A stretch of DNA of 64,000 bases from Lachnospiraceae bacterium A4 (lineage in GTDB: Bacteria > Bacillota > Clostridia > Lachnospirales > Lachnospiraceae), in the NCBI GenBank assembly GCA_000403215.2, contig KE159541.1:1-64000 (forward strand). Direction: 5' to 3'. The notes under the pieces were generated by a model, which saw only the letters and a program-made list of their open reading frames with translations, searched no databases and was not told the DNA's origin. Shown piece after piece: positions 9,137-17,692 of the stretch. Positions within the stretch are counted from its first letter, which is position 1. Every line of letters begins with the position of its first letter. The translations under genes and the position numbers were made by a program.

Positions 9137-10102
9137 TCAGCACGCTGGATTATCCGCAAAAATCAGCCCAATCACTTCCCGCAGCTCGTCCAAGCTGCCG
9201 CTTCTATACATTCGTTCCTTATAACGTTTCGTCCCCTTTCGTTTCTTCATCATGTAAGAGGCAAGCTTTTTTATATAGCGCAATGTAAAGGTTTCATCGT
9301 AATGCCGCGCGGCCAGCGCCATCTGTTCTGACAAGAGTGTCAATGCCGGCTTTTCGCAGGGCTTTCCAGTCAGTTCTCCGAAAATAAAAGGGTTCTCCAG
9401 TCCATAACGCGCAATCATAATCCCGTCCGCACCGGTGTACGCCATCATGCGCGCGGCATCTTCCACAGAAAAAATCCCGCCGTTTGCAATGACAGGGATT
9501 GACACTGCCGCCTTTGCGTGCGCAATCTCCTCCATGTGCGGCGCCCCATCGTACATCATGCTGCGGCTCCTGCCATGAATGGTAATCATGTCCGCGCCCG
9601 CATCTTCGCACACACGGGCAAACGCAGCGGCAAACAGCTCATTTTCACGAATGCCCACGCGGCATTTCACCGTGACCACTTTGCCACTCCGCTTGCAGCC
9701 GCGTATGATCGCCGCCGCCCGTTTGGCATCTTGCATCAGCGCACTTCCCTCACCGCTCTTAAACACATTTGGCACAGGACAGCCCATATTAATGTCAATG
9801 ATATCAAACGCCTCCAAAAACGGACTTTTTGCCATCCGCTCCATCACTGCCGGATTGCCGCCAAGTAATTGAACTGCCTTGACTGGCTCAGCCGGCGTCG
9901 TGATGAGGAGGCGGTTTGTCGCCCTGTCCTCGTATTTGAGCGCGTTGGCGCTGCACATCTCTGTGAAGCACAGACCTGCGCCAAGCTCATACGCCAGCAT
10001 TCGGAACGGATAGCAAGTATATCCCGCAAGCGGCGCCATCAGCACATTTGACGGCAGCAGCAGACCGCCCACGCGGATTGGCCTGATGTTTATGGTATGC
10101 AT
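9137..10102 (-). CDS. dus: tRNA-dihydrouridine synthase
   Basis: This FMN enzyme reduces uridine to dihydrouridine in tRNA. The 321-residue protein has the Dus N-terminal MAPLAGYT motif, the catalytic-cysteine loop DINMGCPVPNVFKSGEGSALM split around Cys108, the ITIHGRSR motif and the FMN-phosphate region PVIANGGI...GADGIMIARYG. Length matches the DusB/DusC group. GGAGG lies 9 bases before the ATG. It appears monocistronic, with small genes on either side. Confidence 0.95.
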   Translation of the reverse strand: MHTINIRPIRVGGLLLPSNVLMAPLAGYTCYPFRMLAYELGAGLCFTEMCSANALKYEDRATNRLLITTPAEPVKAVQLLGGNPAVMERMAKSPFLEAFDIIDINMGCPVPNVFKSGEGSALMQDAKRAAAIIRGCKRSGKVVTVKCRVGIRENELFAAAFARVCEDAGADMITIHGRSRSMMYDGAPHMEEIAHAKAAVSIPVIANGGIFSVEDAARMMAYTGADGIMIARYGLENPFIFGELTGKPCEKPALTLLSEQMALAARHYDETFTLRYIKKLASYMMKKRKGTKRYKERMYRSGSLDELREVIGLIFADNPAC

Positions 10103-10175
10103 AGAATCCCACCTCCAATGATTGATTCTATTATACCTTCTGTTTTCAGAACCGTAAAGTACTGTTTCCTGTCTT

Positions 10176-10727
10176 TTACTTCCCCCTCGTCATAAATTCT
10201 TCAAACATTCGCATACTGTATTGATAATATGCTGCCAGACCAGACTGTTTTAACAGCTTCATATCATAGATCTGCTGCTGAAACATATCCATGAAGTCCG
10301 CTGTATCGTGCAGCCCCATATTTCCCGTTTCCGGCGGGAGTGAAGTCAGTCCACCATTCTTATCCACGCCCAAATGTGCCTCCAGTGCGTGCATCTCCAC
10401 AATCGTCGCACAGCGCGGATTGATCCTGTTGATATGGATAGTCTGCTCAAATTCCTCCCCGTTCTCGTCCACGCCCTTTGCGATAACAGTGGGATCTTCT
10501 TCTGTTGAATTTTCTGCATATTGAATATAATAGGACAATCCTGTGCCGTTTCCGCCGGAATACAGCATATCTTCCGATTTTAGAAAAACTATGTATTCCT
10601 TCTGTTGTGCTGACGCGGCATTGCCAAGCTCGTTTGCAAAGCTTTTCTGCGCTGCTTTGTGCTGTGATGTTCCTGTCCTATATCCTGCCAGCGGATACCC
10701 TGCTGGTCCTATCCCATTGATTCCCAT
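10176..10727 (-). CDS. GIGxAGYP-family protein of unknown function (copy 1)
   Basis: The N-terminus GINGIGPAGYPLAGYRT matches that of the neighbour at 10862-11443. It is followed by a polar, Gln/Asn-rich stretch and a globular part ending in a helical C-terminus (QQIYDMKLLKQSG...YYQYSMRMFEEF). There is no signal peptide or membrane segment. I know this family only as recurrent, uncharacterised and Lachnospiraceae-like. AGGAGG is 10 bases from the ATG at 10727, better placed than the upstream GTG at 10736. The pair lies downstream of a LytTR regulator on the same strand, suggesting that regulator controls them. Confidence 0.8.
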   Translation of the reverse strand: MGINGIGPAGYPLAGYRTGTSQHKAAQKSFANELGNAASAQQKEYIVFLKSEDMLYSGGNGTGLSYYIQYAENSTEEDPTVIAKGVDENGEEFEQTIHINRINPRCATIVEMHALEAHLGVDKNGGLTSLPPETGNMGLHDTADFMDMFQQQIYDMKLLKQSGLAAYYQYSMRMFEEFMTRGK

Positions 10728-10861
10728 GTAGTTCACTCCTCCTTGAAATAAATTGTTTCATTTTGTCAAATGACGATTCCTCTGCCAGTCAGAACCGCCT
10801 GCCGCTCCCCTTGTATCAGTCCAAGCAGCGAAGGAACTGTCTAAAAATTACTGTTCAGAAT

Positions 10862-11443
10862 TTACTGTTCCAGAAAATCTAAAAAGCGCTTATATTCCAG
10901 ATATCCCTCTAAATTCTTGGCCTCAAACTGCATCTGCATCGCATCTCTCACAACACTGAGCCAATCTGTCTTTTGAAAAAGGTCGTCATAGCTTCTGCCA
11001 TCTGCACCATGCCGGATTGCATCTGCTCCCATAAAAGCAGAATCCGCATTGGGATATTCCCCGCTCGCTGACAGATGGCTTGTATAAGCGAACATATCAA
11101 TGAAATCACTGCTTCTGGTATCTACCTTTGACACGTCCACCATGCGCTCTGTCACATTTCCCTCCTTGTCCCACACCTTTACCTTGTACACGGGATTTGC
11201 CGGGTCAAAGTCATTTGGCTGATAAACTGTCACGGAATAATCCGAACCGCATGTAGCGCCGACCGCCTCTCCATCTGTATCATTTGAAATATGAAGCTCA
11301 AATGTCCCGCTGGACATCTGTGTGGTCTGTGTCACACTGCTCATCTGATTCGTATAATTATTTGCCGCTGCGCTCCTTGGTGTCTTTCGAGGTTCATACC
11401 CTGTCATGGGGTATCCTGCTGTTCCTATTCCATAAATGCTCAT
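10862..11443 (-). CDS. GIGxAGYP-family protein of unknown function (copy 2)
   Basis: The protein begins MSIYGIGTAGYPMTGYEPRK and is a paralogue of the downstream copy. Both have the GIG-x-AGYP-x-x-GY head, a central beta-rich segment (here DFDPANPVYKVKVWDKEGNV) and a C-terminal helix (MQMQFEAKNLEGYLEYKRFLDFL) that aligns with the partner's. GGAGG lies a few bases before the ATG. The stop codon lies within a short imperfect palindrome bearing GGAACTGT-like ends (about 10834-10869). The family function is unknown; a shared N-terminal targeting or binding motif is plausible. Confidence 0.8.
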   Translation of the reverse strand: MSIYGIGTAGYPMTGYEPRKTPRSAAANNYTNQMSSVTQTTQMSSGTFELHISNDTDGEAVGATCGSDYSVTVYQPNDFDPANPVYKVKVWDKEGNVTERMVDVSKVDTRSSDFIDMFAYTSHLSASGEYPNADSAFMGADAIRHGADGRSYDDLFQKTDWLSVVRDAMQMQFEAKNLEGYLEYKRFLDFLEQ

Positions 11444-11453
11444 AGTCTCCTCC

Positions 11454-11711
11454 TTATTCTCTGATAGTCTCCCGGTATCCGATCACAGCAATAACAGTAT
11501 CATGTTTTAACACAAACGCTGTCTTTTTACCTTCTTCAGCCAATGCTGCACTGCTGTTTCTGATATCCATACCCGCCTGTTCCGGCATATCCAGCGATAC
11601 GGTATATGCCCCTTCATATGTTCCATTGTGCTGCCCTTCAAAAAGCAGCTCCAATTCTCCGATGCTGATCGCGTCCGCGGGCAGCCACGAAAACACATCT
11701 GTTACTTTCAT
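11454..11711 (-). CDS. Small uncharacterised protein, 85 aa
   Basis: The start at 11711 is set by AGGAGG 6 bases upstream; an extended frame to 11819 has no such site. The product (MKVTDVFSWLPADAISIGEL...) is acidic, soluble and alpha/beta-looking, with no motif I recognise. It lies 10 bases before the GIGxAGYP gene at 11443 and about 105 bases after the LytTR regulator, so it is probably part of the same transcription unit. Confidence 0.7.
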   Translation of the reverse strand: MKVTDVFSWLPADAISIGELELLFEGQHNGTYEGAYTVSLDMPEQAGMDIRNSSAALAEEGKKTAFVLKHDTVIAVIGYRETIRE

Positions 11712-11815
11712 CGATATCCTCCTTTCGCTGATATCTCTTATGATATCGGCAGAAATACCCTTTATATAAACCTGCACTGCACCAAATGACCATTGACAGC
11801 ACCGGACAGCCATAC

Positions 11816-12544
11816 TCACAGCGCCGTTTTAAACAGCGTATACTGCCGTTTTACTTCGGGATACCGCGATTTCGGCACAGAAATCTCTTTTCCTGTGGTC
11901 AGTGTCATAAGGTAACTGCTGATTTTTACAATGTAGCGCATATTAATCAGAAAACTCTGGTGAATCCGCAAAAACCCCATTCCCCGCAGCGCTTCCTCCA
12001 GCTCGTCCATTTTTTTATAAATGTTCAGTACCCTGTTCTGGGTATAAAATACATTCTTATGTTTGTTTGTCTCAATGTAAATTATTTCATCTGCCCGAAG
12101 CTGTATTTTCCCCTCCACGAAATCAAGCGTGATTGTCTGGCTCTCCTGCCCGATTTCTTTTAGAATGTCATCCATGCATTCCCCAAGTGTCTGCTCCAAA
12201 TCCTCCTTTAGCAGAAAGCGGCTCGCTTTGACCTTGTATCCGTCTAGTGCATAATTCATGCAGGCTGTCACTAGAATCACATGGATCGCAGGATATTTTT
12301 CCTTAATCTGGCGGGCTGTTCTCAAACCCTCCATCGCCTCCATGTTGATATCGAGAAAGAGAAGCTTACATGACTGCAAAAATTCATCATCTGCACACAG
12401 TGCAGCGCCTGAAGCATATTCACGGATTTCAAGATGCTTGATTTCGCTCCCGCTTTCCTGTTGATATGCCTCCAATAATTCCCTCACTCTAGTTCTGTCC
12501 TCTCTGCGGCCGTCACAGACTGCTATCTTCATTGTTATCTTCAT
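11816..12544 (-). CDS. LytTR-family response regulator
   Basis: A CheY-like receiver (about residues 5-125, phospho-acceptor in LLFLDIN, KA motif in place of KP) is followed by a LytTR DNA-binding domain (about residues 140-240, IIYIETNKHKNVFY...FLRIHQSFLINMRYI). This is the AgrA/ComE/VirR type of regulator, which binds direct repeats. GAGGA lies 5 bases before the ATG at 12544. No intact histidine kinase is adjacent. A frameshifted remnant ends 9 bases upstream of the start. The downstream small protein and GIGxAGYP genes are likely targets or operon partners. Confidence 0.9.
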   Translation of the reverse strand: MKITMKIAVCDGRREDRTRVRELLEAYQQESGSEIKHLEIREYASGAALCADDEFLQSCKLLFLDINMEAMEGLRTARQIKEKYPAIHVILVTACMNYALDGYKVKASRFLLKEDLEQTLGECMDDILKEIGQESQTITLDFVEGKIQLRADEIIYIETNKHKNVFYTQNRVLNIYKKMDELEEALRGMGFLRIHQSFLINMRYIVKISSYLMTLTTGKEISVPKSRYPEVKRQYTLFKTAL

Positions 12545-12553
12545 TGTCTTCCT

Positions 12554-12859
12554 CTATTCTTTATTTTTTCTCAGATCGTAATGCTCTGCGTAAAAAATAT
12601 CGGCTAAAGTGTTTCTTTTCAAAAGCAGTTTGCACGAAACGGCCATACATTGCATCAAACGACTATTTTTGTAAATCATCGCATAGTATAGATTCTGCTT
12701 TTCATACTCCTGCGCCCGCTGTTTTCTGCTATTTGTGATATCATAAAAATTTTCATCATCTCGAACAGGTCTATATTGTTCGCATTTTCAAATGAAAGCT
12801 GGTTATCCGCCACTTCTACAAGATGTATTGGATAATTCCCCGATATGAGACAAAATTAC
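12554..12859 (-). pseudogene. Frameshifted remnant upstream of the LytTR gene
   Basis: Two overlapping minus-strand frames both look coding. The upstream one reads through SHIGNYPIHLVEV and NIDLFEMMKIF but has no ATG of normal context. The downstream one continues as YDITNSRKQRAQEYEKQ and ends in a helical segment (ADIFYAEHYDLRKNKE) at a TAG at 12554-12556. A one-base shift at an A4T5 run (ATGAAAATTTTTATG) would join them. The stop is 9 bases from the LytTR start, as in an operon. It may be a decayed small protein gene; the family is not recognised. Confidence 0.45.
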
Positions 12860-12884
12860 CTATTCTGATTTATAATACTGTTTT

Positions 12885-12912
12885 AAAAAGGACATCTCCC
12901 TGCGAGATGTCC
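12885..12912 (-). terminator. Rho-independent terminator of the pil operon
   Basis: On the minus strand a perfect 9-bp stem (GGACATCTC and its complement, 12890-12898 with 12904-12912) with a 5-nt loop is followed by five U residues (12885-12889). It lies about 20 bases beyond the stop of the pilC C-terminal part. Confidence 0.8.
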
Positions 12913-12933
12913 CCATATATCGTATATACTATT

Positions 12934-13395
12934 TTACATCGAGTCCAATGCCGTGTACATCGTCATCATCGGCGCCATACATGCGGCTACCAGCCCGCCT
13001 ACAACCACTGCGAGCACGACGATAATCATCGGCTCGAGCGCTGCCATCAGCGACTGCACTGCCATTTCCACTTCCTCATCATAATAGTCTGCCAGCTTAT
13101 CCAGCATTTCTTCTGTGCTTCCTGACTCTTCACCGATGCGCAGCATATGATAGACCATCGGCGGAAAGAGCCCGCAGTCCTCCAGCGGACGGGACAACGG
13201 CATACCAATCGAAACTTGATCTGCTGCATCTTTGAGTGCTTCTTTGAAATACACATTTCCCATAATGCCGGAGACGATCTCTGTCGCCTCAACCAGTGTC
13301 ACGCCAGAGCCTAACAGCGTGCCCAGCGTTCTTGCCATCTGCGCGGAGGCGGACTTGACTGTCATATTTTTTAACATTGGTATCTTTAGTGTCAT
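12934..13395 (-). CDS. pilC: PilC/GspF family inner-membrane protein, C-terminal part (split gene)
   Basis: This is the second half of a type IV pilus / type II secretion platform protein: a GspF cytoplasmic domain (SAQMARTLGTLLGSGV, then FPPMVYHMLRIGEESG near residues 15-90) followed by a C-terminal membrane segment (PMIIVVLAVVVGGLVAACMAP). Its ATG overlaps the stop of the first half as TGATGA. Full-length PilC is about 400 residues; here 153 residues are separated from the first 250 by a one-base shift in a T6 run (A6 at 13402-13407 on the plus strand). Without the shift the reading would continue GKHFFGLMTLKIP. It may be translated separately by coupling, or be part of a pseudogene. Confidence 0.8.
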   Translation of the reverse strand: MTLKIPMLKNMTVKSASAQMARTLGTLLGSGVTLVEATEIVSGIMGNVYFKEALKDAADQVSIGMPLSRPLEDCGLFPPMVYHMLRIGEESGSTEEMLDKLADYYDEEVEMAVQSLMAALEPMIIVVLAVVVGGLVAACMAPMMTMYTALDSM

Positions 13396-14147
13396 CAGGC
13401 CAAAAAATGCTTTCCAGCATTTGTCTTTGAGAAATAGACAATGCCTGCAGCGATACCCGCCACTACTGGCACAATAATAAACCAGTAATTTATCAGGCCA
13501 TTACTCATTGCCACGTAAAATTTCGTGATGGCGGGCAGTTCGGTGCCCAAGTCAACAAACATCGTCTCATACGAGGGAATCACGACGACCAGCATGACGA
13601 TGGTGATCACGATGGCGATAATAAATACCGCGGTTGGATAAATCATCGCTTTCTTTACCAGCGCCTGTGTCCGGCTGGATTTCTCCAATTGTGTCGATAC
13701 ACGATCCATCGCGATATGTAATGTACCTGACGCCTCACCCGCTGCCACCATGTTGATCATCAGGTCTGGGAATACTTTGGGATGGTCTCCCAGCGCCTGC
13801 GCAAGCGTATCGCCTTTCTCAATGCCGACCCGCACCTCATTGAGTGCATCTTTTAGCCGCTTGTTCTCTGTCTGCTCATACAGCATGCGCAGTGTCTCCA
13901 TGATCGTCACGCCCGCCTTATTCATGCTGACAAACTGGCGGCACATGACGCTCAGGTCTCTCGCCGTCGGATAACCGCCAATCTGAATATTCAAATCCTG
14001 CGTCAAGATGCTTTGTCCCTTTACGGACACAACGGTAAGCCCCTGACTTCTCAATTTATTTTTTACCTCTTCCTCACTGTTTGCCTCGATGGAACCTTTG
14101 GTTTCCTTTCCAATCTTATCAATGGCCTCATACCCGTATTTTGCCAT
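13395..14147 (-). CDS. pilC: PilC/GspF family inner-membrane protein, N-terminal part (split gene)
   Basis: Residues MAKYGYEAIDKIGKETKGS open a typical PilC, followed by the first GspF domain (CRQFVSMNKAGVTIMETL...INMVAAGEASGTL, about residues 65-190) and two membrane segments (AVFIIAIVITIVMLVVVIP and a later one near the end). It stops at HFLA where homologues continue into the second GspF domain, so the gene is frameshifted. PilC is the membrane platform that couples the assembly ATPase to pilin polymerisation. The start at 14147 matches family N-termini; an upstream GTG at 14171 is less likely. Confidence 0.8.
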   Translation of the reverse strand: MAKYGYEAIDKIGKETKGSIEANSEEEVKNKLRSQGLTVVSVKGQSILTQDLNIQIGGYPTARDLSVMCRQFVSMNKAGVTIMETLRMLYEQTENKRLKDALNEVRVGIEKGDTLAQALGDHPKVFPDLMINMVAAGEASGTLHIAMDRVSTQLEKSSRTQALVKKAMIYPTAVFIIAIVITIVMLVVVIPSYETMFVDLGTELPAITKFYVAMSNGLINYWFIIVPVVAGIAAGIVYFSKTNAGKHFLA

Positions 14148-14200
14148 GTCTGTATTTTGCCCCTTTCCCACTTCGCTCTCAAATTAAATCTTGTCAAAGG

Positions 14201-15892
14201 CTATGCGTCAAAAGAGATCCTCACAACCTCAGCAAAAGAAGTTGTGCCGTCAAGCACATACTCCGAACCGCTCATGCGCAGTGTGCGCATACCCTCCTCA
14301 ATTGCCTTTTGTTTTAAAATATCCGCCCCCTCGCGTCTGCTGATAATCTTTTTGAGTGCCGGAGACATCCGCATAATCTCGTACACACCGATTCTTCCTT
14401 TAAATCCAGTATTCTCACATTTTGAACAGCCGCAGGGTTCATAGATCGTAATGTCCTTTGCAGTATCCACGCCCATAAACTCCTTCTCCTGCTCTGTTGC
14501 CTGCTTTGGCGTCTTGCACAGCGGGCAGAGCCGTCTGACAAGACGCTGCGCGATAACACCGATCACAGAGTCCGCAATCAGATAGGACTCAATCCCCATA
14601 TCCTCCAAGCGGGTGATTGAGCTTGCTGCGGAGTTCGTATGTAAGGTGCTGACGACGAGATGGCCCGTGATAGAAGCCTGCACCGCGATGGAGGCAGTCT
14701 CTGTATCCCGTATCTCACCGATCATGATAATATCAGGGTCCTGCCGCAAAATAGAGCGCAATGCACTCGCAAAGGTCAGCTCAGCCTTAGGGTTTACCTG
14801 AACTTGATTAATGCCGTCAAGATTTGCCTCGACAGGGTCCTCAACGGTGATAATATTCACATCATTGGTATTCAGTTCACTTAATGCCGTGTACAGTGTC
14901 GTTGATTTTCCACTTCCTGTAGGCCCTGTTACCAGCAGGATTCCGTGCGGATTCCTGATAATATAGTCAAACTGCTCAAGCTCGTAGGGTTTGAATCCAA
15001 GCTGGCTCTTCTCTCTGGTGAGTGCCATCTTGGCGGTGAGACGCATAACGACCTTCTCGCCAAATACTGTGGGCAGTATGGACACACGGATATCATATTC
15101 CACATGGTCTACTACCTGTGTGATACGGCCGTCCTGCGGTTTTCTTTTCTCTGAAATATCCATGCCGCCAATGATTTTAATACGCGCTATAATGGCAGGG
15201 AGTACAGAGATGTTATAGCTTGCTTTTTTCTGGAGTACCCCATCAATACGGTACCGCACGCGGATGTACTCCTCCATCGGTTCGATATGAATATCTGACG
15301 CACGCTGGCGCACCGCCAGATCAATCATTTCCTTGACCAGCTTTACAATAGGCGAACTGTTGATCTCTGTCTCCTCACGCTCGTCCACTTCGACCTCAAG
15401 TTTCTTTTCCTTGGCATATTGTTTGAGGGCGTGCTTGATCTCCTCCTGCCCATGATATTTGTCAATAGCAAGCATAATGCTGCGTGTTGTGGCAACAACG
15501 GGCTCTACCTGATAATTTGTGATGATAGACACATCTTCCTGCGCATACGTATCCAGCGGATTCTCCATCGCCACGCGCAGTACATTCTTATTGTGCTCGC
15601 TGAATGCAAACGGCATCATTGTATATTTCTTGAGAATGTTCACCGGCACTAGCTTTGTCACGCCCTTGTCTATATTGATATTCTGCAAATCAACAATCTC
15701 GATATTTAATTGCCTGCTCAGTGCCGCAGCGATATCATCCTCGGTGAGAATGCCTTCATCAACCAGAATTTCTCCTAATTTTTTATTTCTCTCTTTTTGT
15801 TTTTTCAGCGCACGCTCGAGCTGCTCCTGAGTGATATTGCCAGTTTCTACCAGCAAATCACCCAGACGTATCTTTTTTCTGTTAAAATCCAT
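14201..15892 (-). CDS. pilB: Type IV pilus / type II secretion assembly ATPase (PilB/GspE)
   Basis: The N-terminal about 150 residues form the GspE/MshE-like domain (KIRLGDLLVETGNITQEQLERAL). The ATPase domain follows with Walker A VTGPTGSGKST, Asp box (TVEDPVE), Walker B PDIIMIGEIRD and His box (STLHTN), then the zinc tetracysteine CPLC...CGCSKC. The enzyme powers pilus or pseudopilus assembly at the inner membrane. The downstream neighbour is pilC. No pilin or prepilin peptidase gene is present in the window. The start at 15892 (MDFNRKKIRLGD) is chosen by homology; an earlier in-frame ATG at 15958 is unlikely. Confidence 0.93.
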   Translation of the reverse strand: MDFNRKKIRLGDLLVETGNITQEQLERALKKQKERNKKLGEILVDEGILTEDDIAAALSRQLNIEIVDLQNINIDKGVTKLVPVNILKKYTMMPFAFSEHNKNVLRVAMENPLDTYAQEDVSIITNYQVEPVVATTRSIMLAIDKYHGQEEIKHALKQYAKEKKLEVEVDEREETEINSSPIVKLVKEMIDLAVRQRASDIHIEPMEEYIRVRYRIDGVLQKKASYNISVLPAIIARIKIIGGMDISEKRKPQDGRITQVVDHVEYDIRVSILPTVFGEKVVMRLTAKMALTREKSQLGFKPYELEQFDYIIRNPHGILLVTGPTGSGKSTTLYTALSELNTNDVNIITVEDPVEANLDGINQVQVNPKAELTFASALRSILRQDPDIIMIGEIRDTETASIAVQASITGHLVVSTLHTNSAASSITRLEDMGIESYLIADSVIGVIAQRLVRRLCPLCKTPKQATEQEKEFMGVDTAKDITIYEPCGCSKCENTGFKGRIGVYEIMRMSPALKKIISRREGADILKQKAIEEGMRTLRMSGSEYVLDGTTSFAEVVRISFDA

Positions 15893-15963
15893 GACATTCC
15901 ACGTCCTTTTTCTTCGTTCTACAATGATTAGTATACCTATTTCATTGTTGAATTGCAATCATT

Positions 15964-17034
15964 TTACAAATAAAACTCCTTGTACCAGCGGGCAAAATTC
16001 CGAAGTCCGTCTCTCAGATCTGTAGACGGTTTAAAGCCAAAATCACGCTCGAGTTCACTCACATCGGCATACGTCACCTCCACATCTCCCGGCTGCATTC
16101 CCACAAGCTCCTTGTGCGCCTCAAAGTCATACTCCTGCGGCAGTATCGCTGCACGCTTTAACTCCTCCTGTAAAATCTCCACAAAATCAAGCAGATTCTC
16201 AGGCTGGTTGTTGCCGATGTTGTAAATCTTGTATTTGACGCCCTCCTCATTTGGAAGCGGCGCGCACTGCATCACAGACTGTACGCCCGTGACAATATCA
16301 TCAATATAGGTAAAATCGCGTTTGCAGTTGCCGTAGTTAAAGATTTTGATCGTCTCATTCTTGACAAGTTTGTCTGTAAAGCCAAAATATGCCATATCCG
16401 GGCGTCCTGCCGGACCATACACGGTAAAAAAGCGAAGTCCTGTCGATGGGATTCCATAAAGTTTTGCGTAAACATGCGCCATCAGTTCGTTGGATTTCTT
16501 GGTGGCGGCGTAGAGCGATACAGGATTGTCCACTTTGTCCTCTGTCGCGTAAGGTATCTTTTTGTTGCTTCCATAGACAGAGGACGAGCTTGCATACACA
16601 AGGTGTTCGACACCGCCTGCCCCCCCGTCATAGCTGTGCCTGCATGCCTCGAGAAGATTGTAGAAGCCAATCATATTGGACTCGATGTAGGCATCTGGAT
16701 TTTCGATGCTGTAGCGCACGCCTGCCTGTGCCGCCAAGTTCACAACAATCTGTGGTCTGTGCGTCTCAAAAATTTCTTTGACCTTCTTCTGTTCTGCAAT
16801 GCTCTCCCTGATAAAAGTGAACGTTCCTGTCACGCCAGATGCCAGCTCTCTGATCTGGTTTAACCGAAATTCTTTGAGTGCCACATCATAATAGGCATTC
16901 ATATTGTCGATTCCGATGATTTCGACATGTTCCACATTTTTTAAGAGCGACAGTATCAGATTGGCGCCGATAAATCCTGCGGCCCCTGTCACAAGTATCG
17001 TTTTATTCTCAAGCTTCACATTTTTTTCAAGCAT
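15964..17034 (-). CDS. NAD-dependent epimerase, UDP-glucuronate 4-epimerase type
   Basis: This is an extended short-chain dehydrogenase/reductase. It has the NAD-binding motif GAAGFIGANL near the start, the YASSSSVYGSN serine segment, the catalytic YAATKK (Tyr-x-x-x-Lys), and RFFTVYGPAGRPDMA, which is characteristic of UDP-glucuronate/UDP-galacturonate 4-epimerases such as Cap1J and LspL. It would supply UDP-galacturonate for polysaccharide synthesis. AGGAG is about 7 bases before the ATG at 17034, which overlaps the end of the upstream gene by 8 bases, so the two are coupled. Confidence 0.9.
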   Translation of the reverse strand: MLEKNVKLENKTILVTGAAGFIGANLILSLLKNVEHVEIIGIDNMNAYYDVALKEFRLNQIRELASGVTGTFTFIRESIAEQKKVKEIFETHRPQIVVNLAAQAGVRYSIENPDAYIESNMIGFYNLLEACRHSYDGGAGGVEHLVYASSSSVYGSNKKIPYATEDKVDNPVSLYAATKKSNELMAHVYAKLYGIPSTGLRFFTVYGPAGRPDMAYFGFTDKLVKNETIKIFNYGNCKRDFTYIDDIVTGVQSVMQCAPLPNEEGVKYKIYNIGNNQPENLLDFVEILQEELKRAAILPQEYDFEAHKELVGMQPGDVEVTYADVSELERDFGFKPSTDLRDGLRNFARWYKEFYL

Positions 17035-17506
17035 GTTCCTTCTCCTTTTTGCCAAATATCAGCGATGCAAACAGCGCATTGATATCATCTGGCTCTTCTC
17101 CAACCCACTCTTCACTAAACCGGTTGGCAGCATCATGCATGCCAATCCTCTCCATCGCGTTGACAACGCGCATCCGAATCTGGACAGAGGACTGCTTTGC
17201 CCACTGAAATGCTTCGAGCAGCCGCAAGCCATCTTTGTAAATCCGGTCGTAATCCCCCAGTGCATTAAGCTCTTTAAAGTAGTCGTCCACCCAGCCCTGA
17301 ACATTATATTTATACTCTGTGCGCTCATCAATTTCTGCCAGCTCTCCAAAGCCGCCCGGGTATTTTTTCTGTTCCTCCTCGATGATTTCCAGCAGCGTAT
17401 CATATGCGCTGTACCAGCATTCATTGATAATATTCCCATTATCCAGCGCCTTATAACATTTTGCAGTCATATCCTCAAATATATGCCATTTCTTATTCTT
17501 TTCCAT
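17027..17506 (-). CDS. Hypothetical protein, 159 aa, coupled to the epimerase gene
   Basis: The product is soluble, mostly helical, and rich in Trp, Tyr and Glu (EKNKKWHIFEDMTAKCYKAL at the N-terminus; NAMERIGMHDAANRFSEEW later). The helices resemble TPR-like packing but no repeat is clear. AAAGG lies 10 bases before the ATG. Its stop overlaps the start of the epimerase gene, so it is probably the first gene of that unit. No function is proposed. Confidence 0.75.
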   Translation of the reverse strand: MEKNKKWHIFEDMTAKCYKALDNGNIINECWYSAYDTLLEIIEEEQKKYPGGFGELAEIDERTEYKYNVQGWVDDYFKELNALGDYDRIYKDGLRLLEAFQWAKQSSVQIRMRVVNAMERIGMHDAANRFSEEWVGEEPDDINALFASLIFGKKEKEHA

Positions 17507-17587
17507 CTATTTTATACCTTTCTCCATTCTTAGAGACTTCGTTATTTTTCAGCCCTGACGGACTGTAACGAGACACTCTCCTATTTT

Positions 17588-17616
17588 AGTATACCATTCT
17601 TTGACTGTTCCCACAA
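17588..17616 (-). promoter_or_regulatory. Probable promoter of the 17506 gene
   Basis: On the minus strand, -35 TTGTGG (17611-17616) and -10 TATACT (17588-17593) are 17 bases apart, about 80 bases upstream of the coding start. Confidence 0.45.
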
Positions 17617-17692
17617 CAAAACATTTAGGAATCTTTCTTCTTTCTTTTGCATATCATTATCACAAATACATGACAATGCGGCGGTTCTGTAT

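Noticed and set aside
12700-12800. Programmed -1 frameshift in the LytTR-upstream remnant
   Set aside because: The slip site does not fit the canonical X XXY YYZ heptamer in frame and no downstream structure is clear, so simple base loss is preferred.
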